A DNA stretch of 64,000 nucleotides from Clostridia bacterium (GCA_009929315.1 SAAS01000001.1:124001-188000); one strand, 5' to 3'. Numbered from the stretch's first letter, positions 34,761 through 42,832 are shown. Notes: generated by a model from the letters alone, not told the origin. Made by a program: numbers and translations.

Positions 34761-35675
34761 ATGGGAATAAAAGAATTTCAGGAAGAGATATTACGGCTTA
34801 AAAAAGAAAAGGACGTGTGTATTCTCGCCCATACTTATCAGGCGCGGGAGATAACGGAGATAGCCGATTTCACGGGCGATTCCTACGCACTTTCCGTTGA
34901 GGCCTCCAAAGCGCCGCAGAAAACCGTTATCATGTGCGGAGTTCGCTTTATGGCGGAAACCGTTAAGATATTGTCCCCTGAAAAAACAGTTTATCTGGCT
35001 AATCCTCTGGCGGGCTGCCCGATGGCGGATCAGATGGACAGGGATATGATTTCGGCGGTCAGGGAGGATTTTCCCGAGTATACGGTTGTGTGCTATATTA
35101 ACACCTCGTCGGAGCTGAAAACAGTCTGCGACGTGTGCGTAACTTCCTCTTCGGCGGTGAAAATTGTAAGCAAACTTCCGAACAAGAATATCCTCTTTAT
35201 TCCGGACAAGAACCTCGGCGCCTTCGTTGCAAAGCAGCTTCCCGAGAAAAACTTCAAGCTTTTGCATGGCGGCTGCCCCACCCATTTCAGAGCAGGCATA
35301 CGCGATGTCAGGCAGGCGAAAGCTGCCCATCCGAACGCTCTTCTGCTCTCCCATCCCGAGTGTTTGCCCGAGGTAACGGAGAACTCCGACTTTGTCGGCT
35401 CGACCACCGCGATTATAGATTACGCGAAAAAATCCGAAGCGAAGGAATTTATAATAGGCACCGAGCTTTCGATACTCGAACAGCTCCAATATGAGTGTCC
35501 GGAAAAGAGCTTTTATCCCCTTGCGATAGACCTTGTGTGTCACAACATGAAGATCACCACGCTTCCCGATGTTCTGAACTGTCTTAAGGGCAGCGGCGGA
35601 GAGATAATCGAACTGAGTGAAGAAATCCTTACAGAAGCAAGAAAATGTATTGACAGAATGATAGAACTCGGATGA
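34761..35675 (+). CDS. nadA: Quinolinate synthase A
   Basis: 304 residues from the ATG at 34761. It condenses iminoaspartate with dihydroxyacetone phosphate to quinolinate in NAD synthesis, using a 4Fe-4S cluster. The three cluster cysteines are in conserved settings: Cys59 (MCGVRF), Cys172 (GGCPTHFR) and Cys260 (VCHNMK). The HTYQ motif near residue 24 is the substrate site. nadB and nadC are not next to it, and it leads an operon with iscS and nifU. This fits a cluster-dependent enzyme under Rrf2 control. Confidence 0.94.
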   Translation: MGIKEFQEEILRLKKEKDVCILAHTYQAREITEIADFTGDSYALSVEASKAPQKTVIMCGVRFMAETVKILSPEKTVYLANPLAGCPMADQMDRDMISAVREDFPEYTVVCYINTSSELKTVCDVCVTSSSAVKIVSKLPNKNILFIPDKNLGAFVAKQLPEKNFKLLHGGCPTHFRAGIRDVRQAKAAHPNALLLSHPECLPEVTENSDFVGSTTAIIDYAKKSEAKEFIIGTELSILEQLQYECPEKSFYPLAIDLVCHNMKITTLPDVLNCLKGSGGEIIELSEEILTEARKCIDRMIELG

Positions 35676-35703
35676 GCTTAAACACATAAAAAGGAGAATG
35701 GAA

Positions 35704-36876
35704 ATGAATGTTTATGTAGACAATGCGGCAACAACAAAGGTTAGCCAAACCGCCCTTGCCGCAATGCTCCCCCTATTTACGGAGAGCTATGGCAATCCCT
35801 CCAGCCCGCACAGCGTGGGTCAGCAGGCGGCAAAAATAATGCTCGAATCGAGAAAAACAATTGCCGAGTATCTCGGCGCGGACCCCAGCGAAATTATCTT
35901 CACCTCCGGCGGAAGCGAGGCGGACAATCAGGCTCTTGTCACCGCCGCGACACTTGGCGCAAGGAAGGGCAAAAAACATATTATATCAACCAAATTTGAA
36001 CATCACGCCATTCTTCACACGCTTAACAAGCTTGAAAAAGAGGGCTATGAAATAACTCTTCTTGACGTGCACGAAAACGGAGTTGTAAGGCTTTCGGACC
36101 TTGAGGCGGCCATCCGCCCCGACACCGCGCTCGTTACCATCATGTATGCCAATAACGAAATCGGAACAATCCAGCCGATAAGCGAAATCGGCGCACTCTG
36201 CCATGAAAAGGGCATAATTTTCCACACGGACGCGGTACAGGCGGCGGGACATCTGCCGATTAACGTAAAAGAACAGAACATCGATATGCTGTCCATCTCC
36301 GCGCACAAGTTCCACGGACCCAAGGGCATCGGCGCTTTCTATTGCAGAAGGGGACTGCCGATTACCTCCATTATAGAGGGCGGAGCTCAGGAACGCGGCA
36401 AGCGCGCGGGCACGGAAAATGTCCCCGCAATCGCCGGAATGGCGGCTGCACTCAAGGAAGCCTGCGACAATATGTCCGTAAATATGCCCAGGGTTCAGGC
36501 ACTGCGGGATAAGCTCATTGACGGCGTACTTCAGCTGCCCGAGGTTATATTAAACGGCGACAGGGAAAAAAGACTGCCCGGAAACGTAAATGTATCAATC
36601 AAGGGTATTGAGGGCGAGGCTCTGCTGCTCATGCTGGATATGGCGGGAATAAGCGCCTCCTCCGGCTCTGCCTGCACCTCCGGCTCGCTTGACCCGAGCC
36701 ATGTGCTGCTTGCCATCGGGCTCATTCATGAGGTTGCCCACGGCTCTCTGCGCATGTCGCTCAGCGAATACAACACAGAAGAAGAAGTAGACTATATTCT
36801 GGAGAAGCTCCCCGGCGTCGTTACGAGGCTGAGGTCGATGTCTCCGGTCTGGAAAAGAATGCAGGAGGAGAAATAA
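35704..36876 (+). CDS. iscS: Cysteine desulfurase (IscS/NifS)
   Basis: 390 residues from the ATG at 35704; the ATG at 35698 is too close to AAGGAG. A PLP enzyme that takes sulfur from cysteine for iron-sulfur clusters. PLP lysine is Lys202 in SAHKFHGPKG, and the sulfur-carrying Cys324 is in SSGSACTSGS, the long-loop type. It is followed one base later by nifU, so the two act as donor and scaffold. Its place next to nadA recalls B. subtilis NifS, which serves NadA. Confidence 0.95.
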   Translation: MNVYVDNAATTKVSQTALAAMLPLFTESYGNPSSPHSVGQQAAKIMLESRKTIAEYLGADPSEIIFTSGGSEADNQALVTAATLGARKGKKHIISTKFEHHAILHTLNKLEKEGYEITLLDVHENGVVRLSDLEAAIRPDTALVTIMYANNEIGTIQPISEIGALCHEKGIIFHTDAVQAAGHLPINVKEQNIDMLSISAHKFHGPKGIGAFYCRRGLPITSIIEGGAQERGKRAGTENVPAIAGMAAALKEACDNMSVNMPRVQALRDKLIDGVLQLPEVILNGDREKRLPGNVNVSIKGIEGEALLLMLDMAGISASSGSACTSGSLDPSHVLLAIGLIHEVAHGSLRMSLSEYNTEEEVDYILEKLPGVVTRLRSMSPVWKRMQEEK

Positions 36877-36877
36877 A

Positions 36878-37306
36878 ATGCTGTACAGTGAAAAAGTTAT
36901 GGACCATTTCGCGAATCCGCGGAATGTCGGCGAAATTGAAAATGCGGACGGTGTGGGCGAAGTCGGAAATGCAAAATGCGGCGATATTATGAAAATCTAT
37001 CTCAAGATAGACGACGGAGTCGTTACCGACGCGAAGTTTAACACCTTCGGCTGCGGAGCGGCGATAGCAACAAGCTCGATGGCAACGGAAATGATTAAGG
37101 GCAAAACCATCGACGAGGCGCTGCAGCTTACGAACAAAGCGGTTGCCGAAGCGCTTGACGGGCTGCCCCCCGTTAAAATGCACTGCTCGGTTCTCGCCGA
37201 GGAGGGCGTAAGAATGGCTATGCTCGACTATTACACCAGGCGCGGCGAAGTAATGCCCGAGGAGTACAGACCCAAATGCGACGGGGACTGCTCCGAGTGC
37301 GAATAA
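36878..37306 (+). CDS. nifU: Iron-sulfur scaffold protein NifU/IscU
   Basis: 142 residues. The cluster-assembly residues are Cys34 with Asp36 (KCGD), Cys59 (FGCG) and Cys103 (MHCS). The protein starts MLYSEKVMDHFANPRNVG, the standard IscU opening. After the IscU core is a short Cys-rich tail with Cys134, 138 and 141 (KCDGDCSEC), which I take as an extra metal or cluster site. It begins one base after the iscS stop and ends the operon. Confidence 0.93.
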   Translation: MLYSEKVMDHFANPRNVGEIENADGVGEVGNAKCGDIMKIYLKIDDGVVTDAKFNTFGCGAAIATSSMATEMIKGKTIDEALQLTNKAVAEALDGLPPVKMHCSVLAEEGVRMAMLDYYTRRGEVMPEEYRPKCDGDCSECE

Positions 37307-37352
37307 GCTGCGCAGGCTATCAGGGACGGATTATTGTAACCCCCCTGGTGGG

Positions 37353-37381
37353 TTGTAAGTGTCTTGTAAAGGTCTTATAAT
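37353..37381 (+). promoter_or_regulatory. Promoter of the His-rich protein/cooT operon
   Basis: TTGTAA (37353-37358) and TATAAT (37376-37381) are separated by 17 bases. A short repeat AACCC...GGGTT (37338-37354) overlaps the -35 side and could be an operator. Confidence 0.65.
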
Positions 37382-37428
37382 GTCATTATTCAGGTAGCCG
37401 CTTCAAGCGAATTTAGGGAGGAACATTT

Positions 37429-37770
37429 ATGTGCGTTAACGACAATCACAGCCACGAGCATAACCACGGCCACGAGCATGAGGCGGGTCAAGAGCATTGC
37501 TGCTGCGGCGAACATACACATGAGCATGGACACAGTCACGAGCATTGCTGCTCTGGCGAACAGAAAACGCAAAGCGCGGTTGAGAACATGGCGCTGCTGA
37601 ACTATATGATTGACCATAACCGTCATCATAACGAGGATCTGCACGAGCTTTTGCATTCGCTTGAGGCTTCCGGAAAGAACGAGACCGCCGCTTTGGTAGC
37701 GGAAGCCATGCACTTTTATGAGCACGGAACCGAGAAGCTCGAGGATGCCTTGGAGCTTTTAGGGAAATAG
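37429..37770 (+). CDS. His/Cys-rich metal-binding protein
   Basis: 113 residues with AGGGAGGA upstream. Residues 7-46 hold a very dense set of His with Cys (EHEAGQEHCCCGEHTHEHGH), a typical metal-loading tail for nickel, cobalt or zinc. From about residue 50 a predicted helical domain begins (MALLNYMIDHNRHHNEDLHE), with two HH/NRHH groups. It starts MC, like the protein encoded 12 bases downstream, which is a CooT-type nickel protein. I infer nickel storage or delivery; the family was not recognised with confidence. Confidence 0.8.
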   Translation: MCVNDNHSHEHNHGHEHEAGQEHCCCGEHTHEHGHSHEHCCSGEQKTQSAVENMALLNYMIDHNRHHNEDLHELLHSLEASGKNETAALVAEAMHFYEHGTEKLEDALELLGK

Positions 37771-37781
37771 GAGGAGTATTT

Positions 37782-37973
37782 ATGTGTCTTTCAACCGCAT
37801 ACGAAGTCGGAAACGGAGACGATAAGTTTATCGCCGACAGAATCACGAATATTGAGGTTGAGGGGAATACCGTCAGACTTACCACCCTTTTGGGAACGCA
37901 AACAGTCGTGGAGGGTGTTCTGAAAAGTATTGACCTTAACAGAAATGTTATTCTAATCGCGTCAAATCCTTAA
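37782..37973 (+). CDS. cooT: CooT family nickel-binding protein
   Basis: 63 residues. It has the short beta-barrel fold layout of CooT: it begins MCLSTAY, with Cys2 as the expected nickel ligand once Met is removed, and has VEGNTVRLTTLLG followed by LKSIDLNRNVILI. R. rubrum CooT binds nickel and is tied to carbon monoxide dehydrogenase. No CODH gene is in the window, so the client enzyme here may be CODH, hydrogenase or another nickel enzyme. It follows the His-rich gene with AGGAG upstream. Confidence 0.85.
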   Translation: MCLSTAYEVGNGDDKFIADRITNIEVEGNTVRLTTLLGTQTVVEGVLKSIDLNRNVILIASNP

Positions 37974-38052
37974 TGCTGTCTGCAAATTGCCCAAAAGAAC
38001 CGACATATATTTTTATTTGCTGGTATAAGTTGATAGAATTTTTCAGATAGTA

Positions 38053-38081
38053 TTGACAAACCCGAGCGGGTGACATATTAT
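38053..38081 (+). promoter_or_regulatory. Consensus promoter in front of a terminator
   Basis: TTGACA (38053-38058), 17 bases, TATTAT (38076-38081). Transcription should begin near 38088, only about six bases before a strong terminator stem. Confidence 0.8.
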
Positions 38082-38093
38082 TCTTGCAAGCAA

Positions 38094-38127
38094 GGGCGCT
38101 GTAAATTTCTTTACAGCGCCCGTTTTT
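38094..38127 (+). terminator. Promoter-proximal terminator or attenuator
   Basis: A perfect 12-bp stem (GGGCGCTGTAAA with TTTACAGCGCCC), TTTC loop and GTTTTTG. A transcript from the promoter above would be only about 40 bases long unless this stem is bypassed. Confidence 0.88.
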
Positions 38128-38210
38128 GTTTTTAGTTGCCGCAGATTACACGTTTTTGCAAACAGAATAGCTATACACTTGCATATATTGCATTATAGCA
38201 TGACAAAGGG

Positions 38211-38260
38211 GTCAGAATCGTTTCAGCCGTAAATGCGGCTGCCGATTTGACTCTTTTTGT
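38211..38260 (+). terminator. Second terminator in the amt leader
   Basis: An extended hairpin: outer arms GTCA-g-AATCG and CGATT-TGAC, inner stem CAGCCG/CGGCTG with loop TAAATG, then TCTTTTTGTTTTTT. It stands about 45 bases before the start of the small membrane protein gene. Confidence 0.85.
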
Positions 38261-38301
38261 TTTTTCGGGCAACTCAAATTAGGTTTTTAGGAGGATTTAT
38301 T

Positions 38302-38604
38302 ATGAGAAATGAGGCAAATTCGCCCTATGTGGGGAAAGAGAAGCGCACAGCCATAATGACGCTCTATGCAGTGTCGATTCTGATTACACTCGCAGGCGTG
38401 GTTTTCGCAGTGTTCAGCACGGTAAACGGTATAAAGATACCCGTTCTGTCGTCTGAAATTCCCGGAGCCGTTTTCGGCGTTGTAATCGCTTTTCTAGGAG
38501 TTCGGTACTTCCTGTCGGTGCAAAAGCTGAAGGCAGAGGTGTATAAATCAACTTCAACTTTTTCCTGGAGCAATTTTAAGAAAGTCAAAAAATCAAAATC
38601 GTAG
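38302..38604 (+). CDS. Small membrane protein upstream of amt
   Basis: 100 residues from the ATG at 38302, behind AGGAGGA; a longer frame from 38257 would start inside the terminator. Two membrane helices are predicted (about residues 18-38 and 53-73) with a basic C-terminal tail (FKKVKKSKS). I do not recognise a family. It is about 50 bases upstream of the ammonium transporter gene, so a link to nitrogen uptake is possible. Confidence 0.75.
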   Translation: MRNEANSPYVGKEKRTAIMTLYAVSILITLAGVVFAVFSTVNGIKIPVLSSEIPGAVFGVVIAFLGVRYFLSVQKLKAEVYKSTSTFSWSNFKKVKKSKS

Positions 38605-38653
38605 GCAAAACAAATCAGTAATTTGTATATTATATTTGATGGGGTGTAAGAAA

Positions 38654-40666
38654 ATGAAAATGTTCAGAAAAATGTTCGGCGTGCTGTTTGTTGTGATGTT
38701 AATCGCGTCCCTTTTCGTGATTAGCGCTTATGCGGAGGGCGCGGATCCTACCGGCGCTTCCTACATTGCCACAACGGGCAGCGAAACTCTGGGCGATGTC
38801 GCTTTAACGGCGAACAAGGCCTACTTCGGCGCAAACTACACATGGGTTATGATTTGCGCATTCATGGTTTTCTTCTTCCAGTGCGGCTTTGCAATGGTTG
38901 AAACCGGCTTCTGCCGCGGAAAGAACGCAGCCCACACAATGACCATGAACTTCATGGTTTTCTTCGTCGGCGCAGTAGGCTACTTCCTCGTTGGCTTCGC
39001 TCTTCAGATGGGCGGCTCTGGCGGAGCGGCAGGTCTTGGCAGCGGCGGCTCGGCGCTTAACGGATTGCTCTCAATACCGGGATTTGGCGGAGTTCTGGGT
39101 TACAAGGGCTTTATGCTCAGCGGTACTTATGATGCAGGAATATATGCGCTGTTCTTCTTCCAGATGGTGTTTATGGACACCACGGTTACAATTCCGACCG
39201 GCGCAATGGCCGAACGCGTTAAGTATTCCGCTTATGTAATAACGTCATTTTTCATAGCGATGTTTATATATCCCCTCTTTGCAAACTGGGTTTGGGGCGG
39301 AGGCTGGATGGCGACTTTAGGCGCAAACTTCGGTTTAGGCCACGGCGTTGTTGACTTCGCGGGCAGTGCGGTCGTTCACTCCATGGGCGGTATGATTGCC
39401 TTGTCAGGCGCAATCGTTCTCGGGCCTCGTATCGGCAAGTTCAAGAAGGACGGAACAGCCAGAGCCTTCCCCGGACACAATATCCCGATGGCAATCATAG
39501 GCACTATCATTCTGTTCTTCTGCTGGTTCTCCTTCAACGCAGGTTCGACCCTGAACGCGTCCGATTTCAGACTTGCCGTTGTCGCGACTAATACAATGAT
39601 TGCCGGCGCGGTAGGCGGACTTGTGGCAATGTTCTATATGTGGATTAAATTCGGTAAACCTGACCCCTCCATGACGGCGAACGGCGCGCTGGCCGCGCTC
39701 GTTGCAATAACGGCTCCCTGCGCATTTGTTAACGGGATTTCGGCTCTTATTATCGGGTTCGTCGCAGCCATTCTAGTTTGTGTCGGGGTACCCTTTGTTG
39801 AAAACAAGCTCAAGCTCGACGACCCCGTCGGCGCAATCTCGGTCCACGGTATCAACGGTTTCTGGGGCGTTATTTCCTTGGGACTTTTTGCAGACGGTTC
39901 ATACGGCGACGGCTTGAACGGAGTTGCCGGCGGTGTTAAGGGTCTTTTCTTCGGCGATGCTTCTCAGCTTGTCGCGCAGCTTATTGCAATCGCAGTCCTT
40001 TTAGTTTGGGGCTTTGGCGTATCCTTCATTTTCTTCAAAATTCTCGACAAGGTTTGGGGTCTTCGCGTGGCTCCCGAGGATGAGCTTGAAGGACTTGATA
40101 TTCCCGAAATGGGTGTTCTGGCCTATCCCGATCAGCAGCTTATCAGAGGAGAGCTCGACTATGACTCCGCCGACAACGCGGAAATCAAGCAGCTTCGAAG
40201 ATTCAAAAATTATGGTGTTAAGGCTGTTACTCCCGCACCGAAGGTCGATGTTGATAAGGCAATCCCCGTCACGCTAGTGACCGCTCCTAAAACTCCCGTC
40301 GCTTCCGATGTTAAGATAACAAAGATTGAAATTATTATTAAACAGAGCAAGTTTGAAGCTCTGAAGGCCGCAATGAATGAAATCGGCGTTACAGGCATGA
40401 CGGTAACACAGGTTCTCGGCTGCGGTATGCAGAAGGGCAAAACCGAGTTCTACCGCGGCGTTGAAACCGAGGTTAACCTTCTGCCCAAGGTTCAGGTTGA
40501 AATCGTTGTCGCAAAGGTGCCCGTCAGAACAGTCATCGAAACGGCAAAAGCCGTGCTCTACACCGGAAACATCGGTGACGGAAAGATTTTCGTTTACGAT
40601 GTCGAGAATGTAGTCAAGGTTCGCACAGGCGAGGAAGGCTATGACGCACTTCAGGATGTGGAATAA
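38654..40666 (+). CDS. amt: Ammonium transporter fused to a C-terminal P-II regulatory domain
   Basis: 670 residues from the ATG at 38654. A cleaved signal peptide (about 1-25) is followed by 11 membrane helices. The twin-His pore residues are His242 (VVHSMGG) and His398 (SVHGING). After a cytoplasmic tail and linker, residues about 553-665 are a full P-II (GlnK) domain. Its T-loop reads GKTEFYRGVETEVNLLPK; the Arg that plugs AmtB in E. coli GlnK (Arg47) is kept as Arg601, but Tyr51 is Thr605, so uridylylation at that site is impossible. The C-terminal part has GDGKIFVYDVENVVKVRTGE. Gating is therefore probably by ATP/ADP/2-oxoglutarate binding within one chain. Confidence 0.95.
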   Translation: MKMFRKMFGVLFVVMLIASLFVISAYAEGADPTGASYIATTGSETLGDVALTANKAYFGANYTWVMICAFMVFFFQCGFAMVETGFCRGKNAAHTMTMNFMVFFVGAVGYFLVGFALQMGGSGGAAGLGSGGSALNGLLSIPGFGGVLGYKGFMLSGTYDAGIYALFFFQMVFMDTTVTIPTGAMAERVKYSAYVITSFFIAMFIYPLFANWVWGGGWMATLGANFGLGHGVVDFAGSAVVHSMGGMIALSGAIVLGPRIGKFKKDGTARAFPGHNIPMAIIGTIILFFCWFSFNAGSTLNASDFRLAVVATNTMIAGAVGGLVAMFYMWIKFGKPDPSMTANGALAALVAITAPCAFVNGISALIIGFVAAILVCVGVPFVENKLKLDDPVGAISVHGINGFWGVISLGLFADGSYGDGLNGVAGGVKGLFFGDASQLVAQLIAIAVLLVWGFGVSFIFFKILDKVWGLRVAPEDELEGLDIPEMGVLAYPDQQLIRGELDYDSADNAEIKQLRRFKNYGVKAVTPAPKVDVDKAIPVTLVTAPKTPVASDVKITKIEIIIKQSKFEALKAAMNEIGVTGMTVTQVLGCGMQKGKTEFYRGVETEVNLLPKVQVEIVVAKVPVRTVIETAKAVLYTGNIGDGKIFVYDVENVVKVRTGEEGYDALQDVE

Positions 40667-40689
40667 CTGAATATAGCTCCTTGATATAG

Positions 40690-40741
40690 CTCAATAGCGG
40701 CAACGGTCCTCCTACCGTTACCGCTATTGAGTTCCCTTTTT
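40690..40741 (+). terminator. Terminator after amt
   Basis: A long hairpin from CTCAATAGCGGCAACGGT and its near-complement, with loop CCTCCT, ends in CCCTTTTT. It closes the nitrogen unit. Confidence 0.9.
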
Positions 40742-40804
40742 AACGGACAAACTCATTTAACCTCGAAACGGCATTGCACATAATATGTTCTGAGGTGATG
40801 TGCG

Positions 40805-41002
40805 ATGTCTTGTTTTAAATGTACTCCCGGCGAGGAACTCACCCTGGCTGCATCTACAATTGCCATCGCCATCGCAAAGGAAGTAGAGGACAATAACGAC
40901 TTAAATGTGCTCGCAAATCTTGTCATTTCAATCGGCAGCAATTTGGCTATGATCGCCTCGCAGCGAGCTGCCTGTCCGCCGCCGAGCTGCAAGGATTTGT
41001 AA
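40805..41002 (+). CDS. Small conserved protein (DUF6774-like)
   Basis: 65 residues with TGAGGTGA upstream of the ATG. Cys at both ends (MSCFKC and AACPPPSCKDL) flank a helical centre, LTLAASTIAIAIAKEVEDNN. The pattern recalls short clostridial proteins called DUF6774, but this is memory only. No function is known. Confidence 0.65.
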   Translation: MSCFKCTPGEELTLAASTIAIAIAKEVEDNNDLNVLANLVISIGSNLAMIASQRAACPPPSCKDL

Positions 41003-41067
41003 GCTCGGCCTTTAGAACGCGTGGGATTTTTGCCGCCCGCTCGATAGATTGCGCAAAATAAGAAAAC

Positions 41068-42546
41068 TCAAAGCTCGATCGTCTTTGTGGCTATATTCTC
41101 GCAAAAGGCGCGGTCGTGCTCAACAAACAAAATTGTGGGGCTGTATTCGGTCAGCAGCTTTTCGATCTGCATACGGGAGATTACATCGACAAAATTGAGA
41201 GGCTCATCCCATATATAAAGGTGCGCGCGTTTTGCAAGACTTGCCGCCAGAAGTACCTTTTTCTTTTGCCCTCCGCTGAAATCGGACATGTCTTTTTCAA
41301 GCTGTATTCTCGAAAAATCCAGCTTTCTGAGCATAGCCTTGAAAAGGCTTTCGTCGATATTGTGCTCCCCTGCATAATCAGAAAGGCTGCCGGTAAGCTG
41401 CGAGGTATCCTGCGAAACATAGGAGATGACGAGGCCCCCGCCCCTATATATTTCGCCCGTGTATTCGAGTGGCTCACCGCAAATAAGCTTCAGGATGCTC
41501 GACTTTCCGCTCCCGTTTTTCCCGCGCAGGGCAATGGCGTCGCCCGAAATTATTTCAAAGCTCACATTTTCGCAAATCGCCCTGCCGTCGTAGAAGATAC
41601 CGATATTGTTGAGCTCGAGAAGTCTTTCGGCGTTATAGCGTAGCGGCATAAGCTCAAGGGTGTCGCAGTCCTCAAGGTTTTTAAGAAGCTTTGATTTTTC
41701 CTCGATTTCGTCCCTTTGACGGTTCTCAATCGATTTGGAACGCTTCATCATCTTCGCAGACTTATGCCCGAGATAGCCCCTGTCGGGTCTTAGCCCCGAG
41801 TTTCTTGTGCCGTATTTGGAGCTTTCAACCATGTCAGACCAGGAAGCGCTGCGTTTTGCCGCTTTTTCCAAGCGTTTTATATCCTTTTTGAGCTTTTCAT
41901 TTTCAGAATGCTCGAAATTGTCCTGAAGCTCCTTGTTGTGCCACCAGGACGAAAAATTACCCTTTTGGATTTCTATATTCGTCTTGTTTATCGACATTAT
42001 ATGGTCGACACAGCCGTCAAGAAAGGCTCTGTCATGGGAAACGAGTATGAAGCCGTGCTTGGAGCTCAGGTAGCGGCTCACAAGCTCACGCCCGTAAGCA
42101 TCGAGGTGGTTTGTCGGCTCGTCAATCAGAAGGAAGCTGTTTTCCTTTAGAAAAAGCGCCGCCAGCAAAACCTTGGTCTGCTCGCCGTTTGAAAGCGTTG
42201 AAAACGGACGGTAAAGCAGTTCCCCGGAGAGCTCCAGAAGATTAAGCTCGCGCATGAGTCGCCAGCTTTCAAAATTGCCGAGTATTTCTTCTATGATACT
42301 TATTGTGTCGCGGCTCCTGTCGGCAACCTCAAAAGGGAAATACTCAAAAGAAGCGCTCGAGGAGATGGTCCCCTGATACGGATATTTACCCATAAGAAGT
42401 CGTAAAAAGGTGGTTTTTCCTCTGCCGTTTCGTCCCGTAAAACCGAGCTTCCAATCTGTATCGATACGAAAGCTCACATTTTCAAATATATTGTCATAGC
42501 TGCCCTCATAGGCGAAAGTTAAATTTTTTACATCAATCAAAGACAT
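41068..42546 (-). CDS. ABC-F ribosome protection protein, Lsa-like
   Basis: 492 residues with two ATPase domains and no membrane segment. Walker A motifs are GRNGRGKTT (about 38) and GKNGSGKSS (about 345), signatures LSNGEQTK and FSGGQKKK, and Walker B sites with LLIDEPTNHLDAYG and YIWDEP. The linker between them, with KKDIKRLEKAAKRSASWSD, is the region that reaches the ribosomal peptidyl centre. The opening MSLIDVKNLTFAYEGSYDN and IDTDWKLGFTGRNGRGKTT resemble Lsa/Sal proteins, which protect against lincosamides, streptogramins A and pleuromutilins. Whether this one gives resistance is unknown. An attenuator-type leader precedes it. Confidence 0.9.
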   Translation of the reverse strand: MSLIDVKNLTFAYEGSYDNIFENVSFRIDTDWKLGFTGRNGRGKTTFLRLLMGKYPYQGTISSSASFEYFPFEVADRSRDTISIIEEILGNFESWRLMRELNLLELSGELLYRPFSTLSNGEQTKVLLAALFLKENSFLLIDEPTNHLDAYGRELVSRYLSSKHGFILVSHDRAFLDGCVDHIMSINKTNIEIQKGNFSSWWHNKELQDNFEHSENEKLKKDIKRLEKAAKRSASWSDMVESSKYGTRNSGLRPDRGYLGHKSAKMMKRSKSIENRQRDEIEEKSKLLKNLEDCDTLELMPLRYNAERLLELNNIGIFYDGRAICENVSFEIISGDAIALRGKNGSGKSSILKLICGEPLEYTGEIYRGGGLVISYVSQDTSQLTGSLSDYAGEHNIDESLFKAMLRKLDFSRIQLEKDMSDFSGGQKKKVLLAASLAKRAHLYIWDEPLNFVDVISRMQIEKLLTEYSPTILFVEHDRAFCENIATKTIEL

Positions 42547-42549
42547 TAG

Positions 42550-42650
42550 TCATATCCTCCCAAAACAAAAAATATGAGCTGCGGGAAAGGACTTCCCGCA
42601 GCTCACAGCACATAAAACACCAAGCCCGAAAGGGCGTGATGAGGATATGA
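42550..42650 (-). promoter_or_regulatory. Ribosome-site-sequestering inverted repeat in the ABC-F leader
   Basis: TCATATCCTC at 42550-42559 contains the complement of the ABC-F ribosome site (GAGGATATGA on the minus strand). An exact inverted copy lies at 42641-42650. If paired in RNA, the 10-bp stem would hide the ribosome site and near-start region. Confidence 0.6.
42576..42604 (-). terminator. Attenuator terminator upstream of the ABC-F gene
   Basis: On the minus strand GAGCTGCGGGAA pairs with TTCCCGCAGCTC around GTCCT, followed by ATATTTTTTGTTTT. It ends only about 10 bases before the ribosome site, the place expected for transcription attenuation. Confidence 0.85.
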
Positions 42651-42663
42651 TATGAAAATAGCG

Positions 42664-42684
42664 TCAACCTTCCCGCAAACGCAT
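42664..42684 (-). CDS. Possible leader peptide MRLREG of the ABC-F gene
   Basis: A six-codon frame (Met-Arg-Leu-Arg-Glu-Gly) on the minus strand in the leader. Its bases TTGCGGGAA can pair with the 3' arm of the terminator, so a ribosome on this frame could influence termination. No ribosome site is visible in front, so it is tentative. Confidence 0.35.
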   Translation of the reverse strand: MRLREG

Positions 42685-42832
42685 AACAAAACAAGCGGTG
42701 CGGCTATTTTGCCGCGCCGGAATTTGTAATGCGGATATTTGCAGATTAGTTGCGCATCTTCCCAACTCCAAACGTATTTTTTATCATGATAGCAGAAATG
42801 CGGCGATTTTTCAAGGTTTTGCGGTCGATGTT

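Larger units (their letters stand above)
37974..38301. other. 328-base leader region before the ammonium transport operon
   Basis: No gene is seen. It contains a promoter (38053-38081), a terminator right behind it (38094-38127) and a second larger terminator (38211-38260) close to the small membrane protein gene. These are listed one by one. Confidence 0.75.

Noticed and set aside
38224-38241. Hexaloop hairpin in the amt leader as an ANTAR protein target
   Set aside because: The loop is TAAATG and lacks the A at position 1 and G at position 4, and no second matching hairpin was found.
41116-41643. A 175-codon plus-strand frame opposite the ABC-F gene
   Set aside because: It has no ribosome site or known motif, while the minus strand has a clear ABC-F protein.
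42651-42728. A 25-codon plus-strand frame with GAGGATATG before its ATG, in the ABC-F leader
   Set aside because: It lies opposite the leader, and its apparent ribosome site is explained by the inverted repeat of the ABC-F ribosome site.
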